A DNA stretch of 64,000 nucleotides, from assembly GCF_047974105.1 (NCBI RefSeq), contig NZ_JBHYRS010000001.1, positions 496,001 to 560,000 on the forward strand, written 5' to 3'. The notes beneath the pieces were generated by a model. The model saw only the letters and a list, made by a program, of their open reading frames with translations. It did no database searches and was not told the DNA's origin. This DNA comes from Mitsuokella sp047974105 (lineage in GTDB: Bacteria; Bacillota; Negativicutes; Selenomonadales; Selenomonadaceae). The number at the start of each line of letters is the position of its first letter. The first letter of the stretch is position 1. Made by a program: the position numbers and the translations under genes. Positions 16,419-25,843 of the stretch are shown one piece after another.

Positions 16419-17130
16419 CCATAACCACTCCCTTCCCTTCGTCGCGCGTGATGCGGCCATCGCGCACGAGCAGCTGACGGCTGGCACAGGCCGCAATCTC
16501 CGGCTCATGTGTGACGAGGATGATGGTCCTGCCCATTTCGTGCATATTCTCGAAGATTTCCATGATTTCTTTCGTCGACTTCGTATCGAGGTTGCCCGTG
16601 GGCTCATCGGCCATGATGATGTGCGGGTCATTGACGAGAGCCCTTGCAATGGCCACGCGCTGGCGCTGGCCGCCCGAAAGCTCATTGGGCTGATGGTCGC
16701 CGCGGTCGCCAAGACCCACAGCCTCTAAAAAATGCTGTGCGCGCTTCATGCGCTCGTGACGGCCAACGCCGGCATAGACAAGCGGCAGGGCCACATTCTC
16801 GAGTGCCGAGATGCGCGAGAGCAGATTGAAATTCTGAAAGACGAAGCCTATTTTGCGGTTGCGCGTAACAGCCAATTGGTCGTCGCTGAGACCCGCGACT
16901 TCCTCGCCGTCGAGCTTATACGAGCCGCAGGTCGGACGGTCGAGGCAGCCTAAGATATTCATGAGCGTTGACTTGCCCGACCCCGAAGGCCCCATGAGGG
17001 CGGCAAATTCGCCCTTATGGATGTCGAGGTCGATGCCGGCGAGAGCCGCGAGCTCCTCGCCGCCAATCTTATAGATTTTCTTGATGCCGCGCAGCTCGAT
17101 TGTATTGACTTTTTTTTCTGTTTCCGCCAT
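16408..17130 (-). CDS. MacB-type ABC transporter ATP-binding protein (LolD/MacB class)
   Basis: A 240-residue ATPase with Walker A GPSGSGKST, signature LSGGQRQR, Walker B ADEPTGNLD and switch VTHEPEIA. The short LolD-like length and the HKGEFAAL motif are typical of ATPases that power MacB-fold permeases. The start at 17130 has AGAGAGG nine bases upstream; the reading frame continues further 5' but only through the MacA-like gene region. It lies between the adaptor and permease genes in a four-gene operon. Confidence 0.93.
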   Translation of the reverse strand: MAETEKKVNTIELRGIKKIYKIGGEELAALAGIDLDIHKGEFAALMGPSGSGKSTLMNILGCLDRPTCGSYKLDGEEVAGLSDDQLAVTRNRKIGFVFQNFNLLSRISALENVALPLVYAGVGRHERMKRAQHFLEAVGLGDRGDHQPNELSGGQRQRVAIARALVNDPHIIMADEPTGNLDTKSTKEIMEIFENMHEMGRTIILVTHEPEIAACASRQLLVRDGRITRDEGKGVVMDVV

Positions 17131-17149
17131 GATGTTTTCCTCTCTGCGC

Positions 17150-18301
17150 TTACATCGGCGGACCGCCCATGCCGCCGCCCCTCTTCGAAGAGCTGGAGCT
17201 CGTCTTCTTCGCGGTATACGTCGAGACGACATCTTCGCCTTCCTCAAGGCCCGACAGGATCTCAACGTATTCGTCGCTGTAAATGCCCGTCGTCACATAG
17301 CGGTTTTCCTGCGAACCATCATCATTGCGCACGATGACGTAGGAGCCATTCGAATCCGTCTTCAGAACGGAAATCGGCACGGCGAGTACATTTGCTTTAT
17401 CGGCCGTATTGATCTCGACGCGGGCCGTCATGGCCGGCAGCAGCAGACCGTCGGGGTCATCGACATCGAGCGTGACATAATAGTAAATGACACTGGCTGA
17501 AGAAGAAGCCGAAGAGCCTGAAGACGAGCTGGAGCTCGTATCCCAGCTGTTGCTCGTATCGGTCTGCGAAATTTTCGAGACGCGGGCCGTAAAGGTCTTA
17601 TCCGTATACGTATCAACCGTAAACGTCGCTTCCTGTCCAACTTTGACATTGCCGATATCCGTCTCATCGACCTTGGCCTTGATCTGTTTGCTTGAAAGAT
17701 CCGCAATGCGCATGATGACAGTCGGATTGTCCGACGTCGATACGGCCATCGTACCAACTGTCTTCGGTTCTCCGACAACCGTGCCGTCAATTGGGGCCGT
17801 GATGCTCGTCTCCGCTGCGTCCGACTCGGCCTGTGCGAGAGCCGACACAGCCGTATCGTAATTCATCTGGGCATCCTCAAGCTGTTTCTGCGTATCGGCG
17901 CCGATGCTGTAAAGATAACTGATGCGGTCGTATTCGGCCTTTGTATTCGTGACTTTGTACTGCGCCTGATCCCTTTTGGCTTCATAATCCTTGGCGTCGA
18001 GCGTTGCCACGGTCTGCCCTGCCTTGACCTGATCATTTTCCTTGACGAGCACGCTCTTGAGTCTGGCCGTGATTTTAGAGCTGACCTCGACCGAATCGAC
18101 TGGCTGGATTGTGCCCGTGGCCGAAACCGTCGATTTCATATCCATGCGGACAACCTTAGTTGTCTCGACAGCAGCAGTCTGTTTTGCGGCCTGCTGCCCT
18201 TCATAATACTTATAGCCATAAAAAGCACCGCCCGCAATAATCAGGACAGCAATGACGGCTTTGACTTTCCCCGGTATTTTCGGTAATTTCGGTATGTTCA
18301 C
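17150..18301 (-). CDS. MacA/HlyD-like periplasmic adaptor protein
   Basis: A 383-residue membrane-fusion protein. It has one N-terminal membrane anchor (about 13-31), a lipoyl/barrel region, an alpha-helical hairpin (about 95-165, DYEAKRDQAQYKVTNTKAEY) for docking to the TolC partner, and a C-terminal beta-barrel. A Ser-rich stretch (SSSSSSGSSASSSAS, near residues 250-270) interrupts the barrel region, and the tail is Ser/Gly/Pro-rich; both look like low-complexity insertions. GTG 18301 overlaps the preceding TolC-like gene's stop by four bases (GTGA), so translation is coupled. Confidence 0.93.
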   Translation of the reverse strand: MNIPKLPKIPGKVKAVIAVLIIAGGAFYGYKYYEGQQAAKQTAAVETTKVVRMDMKSTVSATGTIQPVDSVEVSSKITARLKSVLVKENDQVKAGQTVATLDAKDYEAKRDQAQYKVTNTKAEYDRISYLYSIGADTQKQLEDAQMNYDTAVSALAQAESDAAETSITAPIDGTVVGEPKTVGTMAVSTSDNPTVIMRIADLSSKQIKAKVDETDIGNVKVGQEATFTVDTYTDKTFTARVSKISQTDTSNSWDTSSSSSSGSSASSSASVIYYYVTLDVDDPDGLLLPAMTARVEINTADKANVLAVPISVLKTDSNGSYVIVRNDDGSQENRYVTTGIYSDEYVEILSGLEEGEDVVSTYTAKKTSSSSSKRGGGMGGPPM

Positions 18302-19830
18302 TGAGCTGCCTCCCCTTCGGCTAAATCATTTGCGACCTGATCGGATGACACATCGCCGGATGCTGGCTTGTTCGCCTTGGCTTCCTTCGCTTTCTGCACG
18401 GCCGAAGCCAGATTCTTGGTATCTTTGTCAGGTTTTGCATTCGCCGGTGCAACCGGTTTCTGCAGTACCGCTTCAGACTCCGCCGCCACAGCAGCCTGCG
18501 CCGTATCGGCAGGCGTTAAGAGCATTTTGGCCGCAGCTTCCTTTTCATGGTCCGTGAGTTCAATGCCCATGGCATTCTCGACCGTTGCCTTATAGCGCGC
18601 ATAATCGTATTCGGCGCTGATGTAGTTGAGGCGGGCCGTTGACAGAGCTTCCTGCGCATCAATGATATCGAGCATCAAGCCTTCGCCGGCACGGTATTTC
18701 TCCTTGGCGATGAAATAATCTTCCTCTGCCTGACGCACGGCATCGCCGGTCGAATTCAGGCGCTTCTCAGCCTCGCGCATGTTATAATAGGCCTGACGCA
18801 CCGAAAGGTCGATATCCTCTTTGTCTTTCGTCAGATTGAGCTTCGCGATATCACGGCTGACTTCCGCCTTGCGGACCTTGGCACGTGTCAGACCGTTATC
18901 CCAAAAATCCCAGGAGAGGGTTGCCCCTGCTGAAAAATCGTAATCCGTCCCTGAATTACGGGAAGGCTTGAACGTGTGCGCCCAATCCGGCCCTGCACTG
19001 ACGGTAACACTCGGGCCGAATTCGGCTTTGGCCGCTTTCAGGGCATCCTCCTGCTGCTGATATTTATACGTATCGACCAGCAGGTCCTTGCGATTGCGGT
19101 AAGCATAATCGATACAGTCATTCATATCGATATCAAAATGATCATACGAAAAATCAGATGTCAGGTTCAAGGGCTCACTGCGGTCCATATTGATATAATT
19201 GCGCAAAGCTGCCAAATCCACCTCGTAGCTGTTCTGCGCTTTGATGAGGTTCTGCGCGGCGTTGCTGAGCTCGACCGAAGAGCGGATGACATCGATGCGG
19301 GCCTTGGAACCGGCAGCATAGAGCTGCTGGACATTCGTATAATGGTCCTGATATTTATCAACCGTTTCCTGACGTACATCGACCGTGCGGCGCGCTTCCA
19401 GCGCATCATAATAGGCCTTGATGACACTGAGTTTAAGGTCTTCGCGGCTGCGTTCGGTCGAAAGCTTCGCTGCCTCAAGACCCAGCTTACTGCTGTCGAT
19501 ATTCGCTTCTGCCTTGCCGCTCGTATAAACGGGATACGATGCTGTCACCCCAAGAGAACTCTTGCTTGTATCTGTCTCAGAAGAACTGTGCGTCTCTGCA
19601 CTCAGGGATTCTGAACCCTTGATCTGCAGGCCATTTTCGATTTTTGTCTGGTCAAGTTCGGCCTGAGCCGTATCCTCGTTCTTCTGCGTGATGCGCAGGG
19701 CTGTGTTTTGCTCCAGCGCCATATCAATGGCATCCTGCAGGGAAAGGTCCGCGCAGGATGCAGCCGGCATGCCAAGGAGCATCGCTCCTAAAAGCATGAC
19801 GGTCTCCTTCCCGTGACGTCTTTTCTTCAT
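18298..19830 (-). CDS. TolC family outer-membrane efflux channel
   Basis: A 510-residue protein with a cleavable signal (about 1-27; ASC could be a lipidated Cys but the lipobox is imperfect). Two outer-membrane-efflux repeats follow: long helices at about 30-215 and 240-430, with family patterns such as YNMREAEKRL and GEGLMLDIIDAQEALSTARLNY. After about residue 440 comes an unusual Ala/Lys/Asp-rich tail of some 70 residues without predicted fold. Its presence shows that the cell has an outer membrane. It is first in the tolC-macA-macB-like operon; GGGAGGA precedes ATG 19830. Confidence 0.93.
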   Translation of the reverse strand: MKKRRHGKETVMLLGAMLLGMPAASCADLSLQDAIDMALEQNTALRITQKNEDTAQAELDQTKIENGLQIKGSESLSAETHSSSETDTSKSSLGVTASYPVYTSGKAEANIDSSKLGLEAAKLSTERSREDLKLSVIKAYYDALEARRTVDVRQETVDKYQDHYTNVQQLYAAGSKARIDVIRSSVELSNAAQNLIKAQNSYEVDLAALRNYINMDRSEPLNLTSDFSYDHFDIDMNDCIDYAYRNRKDLLVDTYKYQQQEDALKAAKAEFGPSVTVSAGPDWAHTFKPSRNSGTDYDFSAGATLSWDFWDNGLTRAKVRKAEVSRDIAKLNLTKDKEDIDLSVRQAYYNMREAEKRLNSTGDAVRQAEEDYFIAKEKYRAGEGLMLDIIDAQEALSTARLNYISAEYDYARYKATVENAMGIELTDHEKEAAAKMLLTPADTAQAAVAAESEAVLQKPVAPANAKPDKDTKNLASAVQKAKEAKANKPASGDVSSDQVANDLAEGEAAQ

Positions 19831-19986
19831 GTATTATCCTCCCGATCAATCGACAAGTGATTCTATTCTGTTCTCAGTCCATGGTTATTATCTTATCATA
19901 TTTTTTGCAACTATTATATGATAGAATAAGGATGTTGCTATCGATTTACAGGACAATTAAATATATATTAAAGAAAGGAGAAGATT

Positions 19987-21765
19987 ATGCACAGTCCTTA
20001 TTTTGAGCAGGCACGTCTCCTGCTCAAGCAGTATTACGGCTACGATGATTTCCGGCCTGCTCAGAAACCCGTCATCGAGAGCCTGCTCACGGGCCGCGAC
20101 ACGGTCGCCATCATGCCGACGGGTGCCGGTAAGTCCATCTGCTTCCAGATTCCGGCATTGATTTTCCCCGGCCTCACCCTCGTGATTTCGCCATTGATTT
20201 CCCTGATGAAAGATCAGGTCGATGCCCTCGCCGAGCAGGGCGTGCCTGCCACCTATATCAACAGCTCGCTCTCCTTCGATGAGGCCGATGCACGCCTGCG
20301 GGCCACTGCCAGCGGGCAGTTCAAGCTCATTTACATCGCTCCGGAGCGCCTTGACACAAATTACTTCCAATATGTTCTCGAAAAACAGCCCATCTCCATG
20401 GTCGCTGTAGACGAGGCCCACTGCCTCTCCCAATGGGGTCACGATTTTAGGCCAAGCTACCGGCAGATTGCCCCCTTCCTGCAGGCCCTGCCGCGCCGTC
20501 CACTCGTCTCGGCCTTTACCGCCACGGCCACGCCTGAAGTCCGCGAGGATATCGTACGCCTGCTTGGCCTGAATAGTCCCGCTGTGCACGTCACAGGCTT
20601 TGACCGCCCGAATCTCTATTTTGAAGTGCGTCGCGGCGAGGATAAAAAGAAATTCATCGAACGCTATCTCAAAAGTCACGAAGATGAAGCCGGCATCATC
20701 TATGCCTCCACACGCAAAGAAGTCGATGCCCTCTATCATCTGCTGCAGAAAAAGCATTTTGCCGTCGGACGCTACCATGCAGGATTAAGTGACGAAGAAC
20801 GCGCCGCCGCGCAGGATGATTTTCTCTACGATAATCTGCAGGTCATTGTCGCGACCAACGCCTTTGGCATGGGCATCGACAAGAGCAATGTGCGTTTTGT
20901 CATCCACTATAATATGCCCAAAAATATCGAAGCCTATTATCAGGAAGCCGGCCGCGCCGGGCGCGACGGTGAGCCCGGCGAATGCATTCTGCTCTTTTCG
21001 CCGCAGGACACGATGACGCAGAAATACCTCATCGATATCTCGACCGAAGATGAAGAGCGCAAGCGCCATAATCTCGGACGCCTGCAGAAGATGGTCGACT
21101 ACTGCCACACGCCCGAATGCCTGCGCCATTTCATCATTCATTACTTTGGCGAAGAAAATGTGCCGCTGACCTGTGATAACTGCGGCAACTGCAGGGCGGG
21201 CCTTGAAGAGCAGGACGTGACGATTGATGCACAAAAAGTCTTTTCCTGCGTCTACCGCATGCACGAACGCTTCGGCCTGAATCTCGTCGCACAGGTGCTC
21301 AAGGGCTCCTCGGATAAACGCGTCAAGGAGCTTCATTTTGACCAGCTTTCCACTTACGGCCTCATGAAAGAACGCAGTCTCGCTGACATCAAGCTCCTCA
21401 TCCAGCGCTTTGTCGCCACGGACTACCTCGCGCTGACCGAGAGCAAATATCCCGTGCTGACCCTGCAGAAAACTGCTTACCCCGTGCTGCGCGGCCAAAA
21501 AAAAGTCTTTCAGGCTGTGCCAAAAGAAATCACCCGCAAAGAAGCAGCACCGGAGCTCTTTGAATACCTGCGTGCCCTGCGCAGGGAAATTGCCCTGCGC
21601 GACCATATCCCGCCTTATGTCGTCTTTTCCGATGCCACGCTCAAGGATATGTGCGCCGTAAAACCGCATACGCGTGACGAAATGCTGCTCGTCAAAGGTG
21701 TCGGCGAACACAAGCTGAAAAAATACGGCACGGCCTTCCTCGAATGCATCCAGAAACACGCTTAA
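19987..21765 (+). CDS. recQ: ATP-dependent DNA helicase RecQ
   Basis: A 592-residue 3'-5' helicase. Motif I is PTGAGKSICFQ, motif II VDEAHCLSQWGHDFR, motif III TATATPEVR, motif VI YYQEAGRAGRDGEPG. The RecQ zinc cluster follows (CLRHFIIHYFGEE then TCDNCGNC), then the winged helix, and an HRDC domain at the C-terminus (about 515-590). Domain order and length match E. coli RecQ. It is transcribed alone, divergent from the TolC-like operon, and closed by a large terminator. AAAGGAG precedes ATG 19987. Confidence 0.96.
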   Translation: MHSPYFEQARLLLKQYYGYDDFRPAQKPVIESLLTGRDTVAIMPTGAGKSICFQIPALIFPGLTLVISPLISLMKDQVDALAEQGVPATYINSSLSFDEADARLRATASGQFKLIYIAPERLDTNYFQYVLEKQPISMVAVDEAHCLSQWGHDFRPSYRQIAPFLQALPRRPLVSAFTATATPEVREDIVRLLGLNSPAVHVTGFDRPNLYFEVRRGEDKKKFIERYLKSHEDEAGIIYASTRKEVDALYHLLQKKHFAVGRYHAGLSDEERAAAQDDFLYDNLQVIVATNAFGMGIDKSNVRFVIHYNMPKNIEAYYQEAGRAGRDGEPGECILLFSPQDTMTQKYLIDISTEDEERKRHNLGRLQKMVDYCHTPECLRHFIIHYFGEENVPLTCDNCGNCRAGLEEQDVTIDAQKVFSCVYRMHERFGLNLVAQVLKGSSDKRVKELHFDQLSTYGLMKERSLADIKLLIQRFVATDYLALTESKYPVLTLQKTAYPVLRGQKKVFQAVPKEITRKEAAPELFEYLRALRREIALRDHIPPYVVFSDATLKDMCAVKPHTRDEMLLVKGVGEHKLKKYGTAFLECIQKHA

Positions 21766-21774
21766 TTCCAGCCA

Positions 21775-21827
21775 AAAACGGGACGTTCCACGATATCATA
21801 GCTCATATCATGGAACGCCCCGTTTTT
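21775..21827. terminator. Bidirectional terminator between recQ and ctpA
   Basis: AAAACGGGACGTTCCA pairs with TGGAACGCCCCGTTTT (one mismatch), extended by a GATATCATAGCTCATATC inner hairpin, with T runs on both strands. It serves two convergent genes. Confidence 0.92.
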
Positions 21828-21844
21828 CTATGCTTTGTCAGGTT

Positions 21845-22990
21845 TTACTGCTGCTGCAGTTTTTCCTGCAGCACTTCTTTGGCTTTATCAAGCTGTACAT
21901 CCGTCGTGGCATCTTCCGGCATCGGCACTTCGACATCCGGTTCAATGCCCGTGCCGTCGATGCAGCGGCCATTTGGCGTATAGTACTTGGCAATCGTCAG
22001 CTTGAGACCGTCATTGTGCAGCATCGGCACAACGACCTGCACGGAGCCTTTGCCATACGACTTCGTGCCGACGAGTGTGGCAGCGCCCGTATCCTGCAGG
22101 GCACCTGCGAGAATCTCGGAAGCACTCGCGCTGTTGCCGTCAATCAGGACGACAATGGGGTATTTGCTCTCCTCCAGTTTCGACTCATGAACTTCTTTCG
22201 AGCCGTCGCGTTCGACTACCGAAACAATCGGCCCCTTCGGCACAACCATGTTCGCAATGTCGACACAGCTCGTGACAAGGCCGCCCGGATTCTCACGCAA
22301 ATCGATGATGAGGCCTTTCATGCCCTGCTGCTCAAGCGATTCATAAGCAGATTTGAACTCTTTGCCCGTATTCTCCGAGAACGAGGAAATGCGGATATAG
22401 CCCATGCCGTCACCGAGCATGACGCCCTTGGCCGTATCGAGCTTGATGGTTGCGCGCGTGATTTTGTAATCCTGTACCTCACCATTGCGGCTGATGGAAA
22501 GTGTGACTTCTGTACCGACCTCGCCGCGGATATGCATGGCCACTTCCTCCGGCTGCATCTCCGTAACCGGCGTGCCGTCAACAGCCGTGATTTCATCACC
22601 GGCCTGCAGGCCGGCCTTTTCGCCCGGCGTATCTTCAAGCACGGAAATAATGGTGACTTTATTATCTTTGAAGCCCATTGTCACGCCGATGCCGCCAAAT
22701 TCACCCTCGGTGTGTTCCTTGAGCTGCTCGAACATATCTGCATTCATATAAATGGAATGCGGGTCCCCTAAGGACTGCACCATGCCCGAAATAGCGCCAT
22801 CCATGAGTTTTGTCTCATCGACATCCGTCACGTAGCGCGTTTCGATGAAGCGCTTGACTCCGAGAAAGCGCACAATATCCTCTACTTCATTGGCATGAAT
22901 GCCAAAGGCAAAGCAGAGGCCGGCAATCGTCAGGCCCGATGAAATCAGTGCTGTTGCCACGACGCCGATAATAATTTTTTTCTTGCTCAT
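21845..22990 (-). CDS. C-terminal processing peptidase (S41, CtpA/PRC family)
   Basis: A 381-residue exported serine protease. It has one N-terminal membrane anchor (about 6-30), a PDZ domain (about 95-180, GIGVTMGF and GLQAGDEI) and the S41 catalytic domain. The nucleophile lies in DGNSASASE (about 287) and the general-base Lys in SYGKGSVQ (about 314). Such enzymes trim C-termini of envelope proteins and often degrade cell-wall hydrolases. Its position downstream of the FtsEX/EnvC-like genes suggests that it processes division hydrolases; this is inference from context. Confidence 0.94.
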   Translation of the reverse strand: MSKKKIIIGVVATALISSGLTIAGLCFAFGIHANEVEDIVRFLGVKRFIETRYVTDVDETKLMDGAISGMVQSLGDPHSIYMNADMFEQLKEHTEGEFGGIGVTMGFKDNKVTIISVLEDTPGEKAGLQAGDEITAVDGTPVTEMQPEEVAMHIRGEVGTEVTLSISRNGEVQDYKITRATIKLDTAKGVMLGDGMGYIRISSFSENTGKEFKSAYESLEQQGMKGLIIDLRENPGGLVTSCVDIANMVVPKGPIVSVVERDGSKEVHESKLEESKYPIVVLIDGNSASASEILAGALQDTGAATLVGTKSYGKGSVQVVVPMLHNDGLKLTIAKYYTPNGRCIDGTGIEPDVEVPMPEDATTDVQLDKAKEVLQEKLQQQ

Positions 22991-23006
22991 AATTTACATC
23001 CTCTTC

Positions 23007-24128
23007 TTAGAGATAGGAATACGGGCTGACGGGTTCGCCGTTTTGCCGCACTTCAAAATGGCAGTGCGGGCCCGTGGAATTGCCCGTCGAACCGCAGTAC
23101 GAGATGACTTCACCCTGACTGACCTGCTGCCCGGCACTTACCGAGAGCGACTGATTGTGGCCGTAGAGGCTTGTAATGCCGCCGCCGTGGTTGATGATGA
23201 CGGTATTGCCGTAGCCTGAAATCCAGCCGGCATATTCGACCGTACCGCTCTGCGCGGCATGCACCGGCAGGCCGTAATCGCCGCCGATGTCAATGCCGCT
23301 GTGAAACTTCCGCGTCCCCGTGATGGGATGGACGCGCCAGCCAAATTCGCTGGTGACAGGACCTGATATCGGCCAGATCATCGCGCCGCTGCCTAAGGCA
23401 GGCATATTTCCCATGCCATCGCCGCGCAGCATTTCACCAATCTGTCGCGAGGCGCGCATGAGCTCGTCATACTGCTGGTCAATGAGATTTTTATCCGTCT
23501 TGAGCCGCTCAATGAGGGCTTCGCGCCGCTTTACTTTTTCTTCCATGTCCGCGCGGGCCAGATGAGCTTCTTCCTCCTGCTCGGCCTGCGTTGCACGGTC
23601 CTGCTCAAGGCCGGCCTGCCGAAGTTCCATGCTGTCTTTTACTTCCTGCACATCCTTCACGAGTTCATAATCCTCGCGGATGATGCGTTTCAAAAGGTCC
23701 ATGCGCGTCAAAAAATCCTGAAAATCTTTCGCCCCAAACAGCACATCGAGATACGAAATCTGGCCGTTGATGTAAATATCGCGCACACGCCTGCCAAGGC
23801 GCGCCTGCTTTGCCTCATAATCCTTCTGCAGGGCAGCAAGCTCTGTTTCATTTTCCTTGATGCGTGCTTCCGTTTCATCGAGTTCTGCCCTGCGCTCTTT
23901 ATGCTTTTCTATGGCCGCGTCAGCAGCTTCATCTAAAGTGCGTTTTTCCTCCGATATATTGTCAATCTTAGTCTGCAGTTCATTGCTCTGCTGGAGTTTA
24001 GCCGCAGCCTGACTCTCGTAGCTTTCAGAAGTACCGCGGTCATCCGACAGAGCCGCAGCCAGACAGGGCATCTGGAAAAGCAGTACTGCCGCCGTCAGGC
24101 ATGACATCGTTTTTTGCCAATCTCGCAT
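23007..24128 (-). CDS. EnvC-like murein hydrolase activator (coiled coil plus M23)
   Basis: A 373-residue exported protein with a signal peptide (about 1-26), a long coiled coil (about 35-235) and a C-terminal LytM/M23 domain (about 255-373). The zinc ligands appear intact (FHSGIDIGGDYG and GPHCHFEVR), unlike E. coli EnvC, which has lost them, so it may be an active endopeptidase rather than only an activator. It directly follows ftsX; FtsEX controls this class of protein across the membrane. ATG 24128 is preferred to the TTG one codon earlier because of AGGAGG spacing. Confidence 0.92.
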   Translation of the reverse strand: MRDWQKTMSCLTAAVLLFQMPCLAAALSDDRGTSESYESQAAAKLQQSNELQTKIDNISEEKRTLDEAADAAIEKHKERRAELDETEARIKENETELAALQKDYEAKQARLGRRVRDIYINGQISYLDVLFGAKDFQDFLTRMDLLKRIIREDYELVKDVQEVKDSMELRQAGLEQDRATQAEQEEEAHLARADMEEKVKRREALIERLKTDKNLIDQQYDELMRASRQIGEMLRGDGMGNMPALGSGAMIWPISGPVTSEFGWRVHPITGTRKFHSGIDIGGDYGLPVHAAQSGTVEYAGWISGYGNTVIINHGGGITSLYGHNQSLSVSAGQQVSQGEVISYCGSTGNSTGPHCHFEVRQNGEPVSPYSYL

Positions 24129-24144
24129 CAATCCCGCCTCCTGT

Positions 24145-25032
24145 TCAAACCTTCAGGAAACGCTTGAGCGAAATCAGGGAGCCGATGGCACCAATGAAAA
24201 TGCCCGAGCCCACAATAGCCAGCGTTATATAATTCATAAACGGATACTGCGGCAGCAAAGGAAAAAAGGCCAGTGTGCTGTAAATCTTGGCTGCCATGGC
24301 TGCATAAAAGCTGCGCAGGGCCACGGCGGCGATAATACCGCCAATGCAGCCGAGCACGACTCCTTCCAGAAGGAACGGCCAGCGGATAAACCAGTCCGTC
24401 GCACCGACGTATTTCATGATGGCAATTTCCCTGCGCCGTGCAAAAACCGTCAGGCGAATCGTATTCGAGATGATGAACAGCGTCGCCGCACCCAAAAGAA
24501 CCATGAGCACAAGGCCGAAAATGCGCATGAGCCTCGTGATATCAAAGAGATGTTCGATGACATCCTGCCCATATTTCGCTTCTTCGACACCCGCCATGGA
24601 AGAAATCGCGCCGGCCGCGGATTCCACTACAGCAGGTGTTGTAACCGTCACTTCAAATGCGTCGGGCAGCGGATTGTCCTCAGACAGGGCGTCAAGCAGA
24701 TACTTCTGGTCGCCTAATCGTTCCTTCAGGCGTTCTTTCGCTTCCTCACGGTCCACGTATGTCACGGTGTCAATGCCCTGCAGGGATTCAATGTCATACT
24801 CAAGCTGCCGTTTTTCGCGGTCCGTCAGATGATCTTCAAGATACACGCTGATTTGCACCTGTGATTCAAGCATGCCGGCCAAGCGGTTCATATTGAGCAC
24901 GAGAATCAAAAAGACGCCGAGCACAAAGAGCGAAACCGTCACCGTGCCGATGGAGGCAAACGTCATCCAATTATTGCGCCGCAGGGAATGGAATACCTCC
25001 TGAATGAAATACTCTCCTGTCCTAAGCTTCAT
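24145..25032 (-). CDS. ftsX: Cell division protein FtsX
   Basis: A 295-residue membrane protein: a cytoplasmic N-terminus, helix 1 (about 20-46), an extracytoplasmic domain (about 47-165) with the family's QVQISVYLEDHLTD-like start, and three C-terminal helices with the RREIAIMKYVGAT coupling motif. It pairs with FtsE to gate peptidoglycan hydrolysis at the septum. The start at 25032 has GGGGAGG eight bases upstream and overlaps the ftsE end by 11 bases. Confidence 0.95.
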   Translation of the reverse strand: MKLRTGEYFIQEVFHSLRRNNWMTFASIGTVTVSLFVLGVFLILVLNMNRLAGMLESQVQISVYLEDHLTDREKRQLEYDIESLQGIDTVTYVDREEAKERLKERLGDQKYLLDALSEDNPLPDAFEVTVTTPAVVESAAGAISSMAGVEEAKYGQDVIEHLFDITRLMRIFGLVLMVLLGAATLFIISNTIRLTVFARRREIAIMKYVGATDWFIRWPFLLEGVVLGCIGGIIAAVALRSFYAAMAAKIYSTLAFFPLLPQYPFMNYITLAIVGSGIFIGAIGSLISLKRFLKV

Positions 25033-25708
25033 AGCCATAGCCTCCCCGCGCCACATCACGCACAATATGACCATTTTCGATGGCCACGACGCGGCGCTGC
25101 ATCGTATCGACGATGGTCTTGTCATGCGTGGCCATCACGATGGTCGTGCCGGCCAGATTGATGCGATTGAAAATATCCATGATATCCCAGCTCGTCTCAG
25201 GGTCAAGATTGCCCGTGGGCTCGTCGGCAATGACAAGGGCAGGGTCATTGACAATCGCCCTCGCAATAGCCACGCGCTGCTGCTCACCGCCTGAAAGCTG
25301 GGAAGGAAAGCAGCGGTATTTATCGCGCAGGCCCACGACATCGAGCACAGCGTTGACATTGCGCTGCATGAGCCGGCGCGGTGCCTCGATGACCTGCATC
25401 GCAAACGCGACATTTTCAAAGACCGTTTTGTCCGGCAGCAGCCGGTAATCCTGAAAAATAACACCGAGTCCGCGCCTGAGGTACGGAACCTCGCTGCGTT
25501 TCATATGAACGACATCATGGCCATTGACAAAGAGACTGCCGCTTGAAGGCAGTTCCTCGCGAAACAGCATCTTGATGAATGTAGATTTGCCAGCGCCGCT
25601 GGCCCCGACGATAAAGACAAAGTCCCCTGCTTCGATATCGATGTTCACGTGGTCGAGAGCCACGGCACCATTCTCGTAAATTTTGGAGACATCGCGCATC
25701 CGGATCAT
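25022..25708 (-). CDS. ftsE: Cell division ATP-binding protein FtsE
   Basis: A 228-residue ABC ATPase. Walker A is GASGAGKST, signature LSGGEQQR, Walker B ADEPTGNLDP, followed by the switch His in MATHD. The early MIRMRDVSKIYENG and the segment RRGLGVIFQDYRLL are hallmarks of FtsE. It is first in the ftsE-ftsX-envC-like-ctpA cluster. GGGAGG stands before ATG 25708. Confidence 0.96.
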   Translation of the reverse strand: MIRMRDVSKIYENGAVALDHVNIDIEAGDFVFIVGASGAGKSTFIKMLFREELPSSGSLFVNGHDVVHMKRSEVPYLRRGLGVIFQDYRLLPDKTVFENVAFAMQVIEAPRRLMQRNVNAVLDVVGLRDKYRCFPSQLSGGEQQRVAIARAIVNDPALVIADEPTGNLDPETSWDIMDIFNRINLAGTTIVMATHDKTIVDTMQRRVVAIENGHIVRDVARGGYGYEA

Positions 25709-25810
25709 GAAAGCCTCCCGTTCCTTTTATACATACAGAACATATACATACCAAATGCAGTATCTGATATATTCTTCCTGAAATTTATCGCAGCCCAAAG
25801 AGTCTTATTC

Positions 25811-25840
25811 AAAAAAGAGGACCCCCAAGAGTCCTCTCTT
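25811..25840 (-). terminator. Terminator after csaB
   Basis: AGAGGAC pairs with GTCCTCT around a short loop on the minus strand and is followed by T6. It separates csaB from ftsE. Confidence 0.88.
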
Positions 25841-25843
25841 CTA

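Noticed and set aside
16408..17265. N-terminal extension of the MacB-type ATPase up to 17265
   Set aside because: The added 45 residues are Arg-rich, overlap the MacA-like gene's end and lack a ribosome site; the ATG at 17130 has one.
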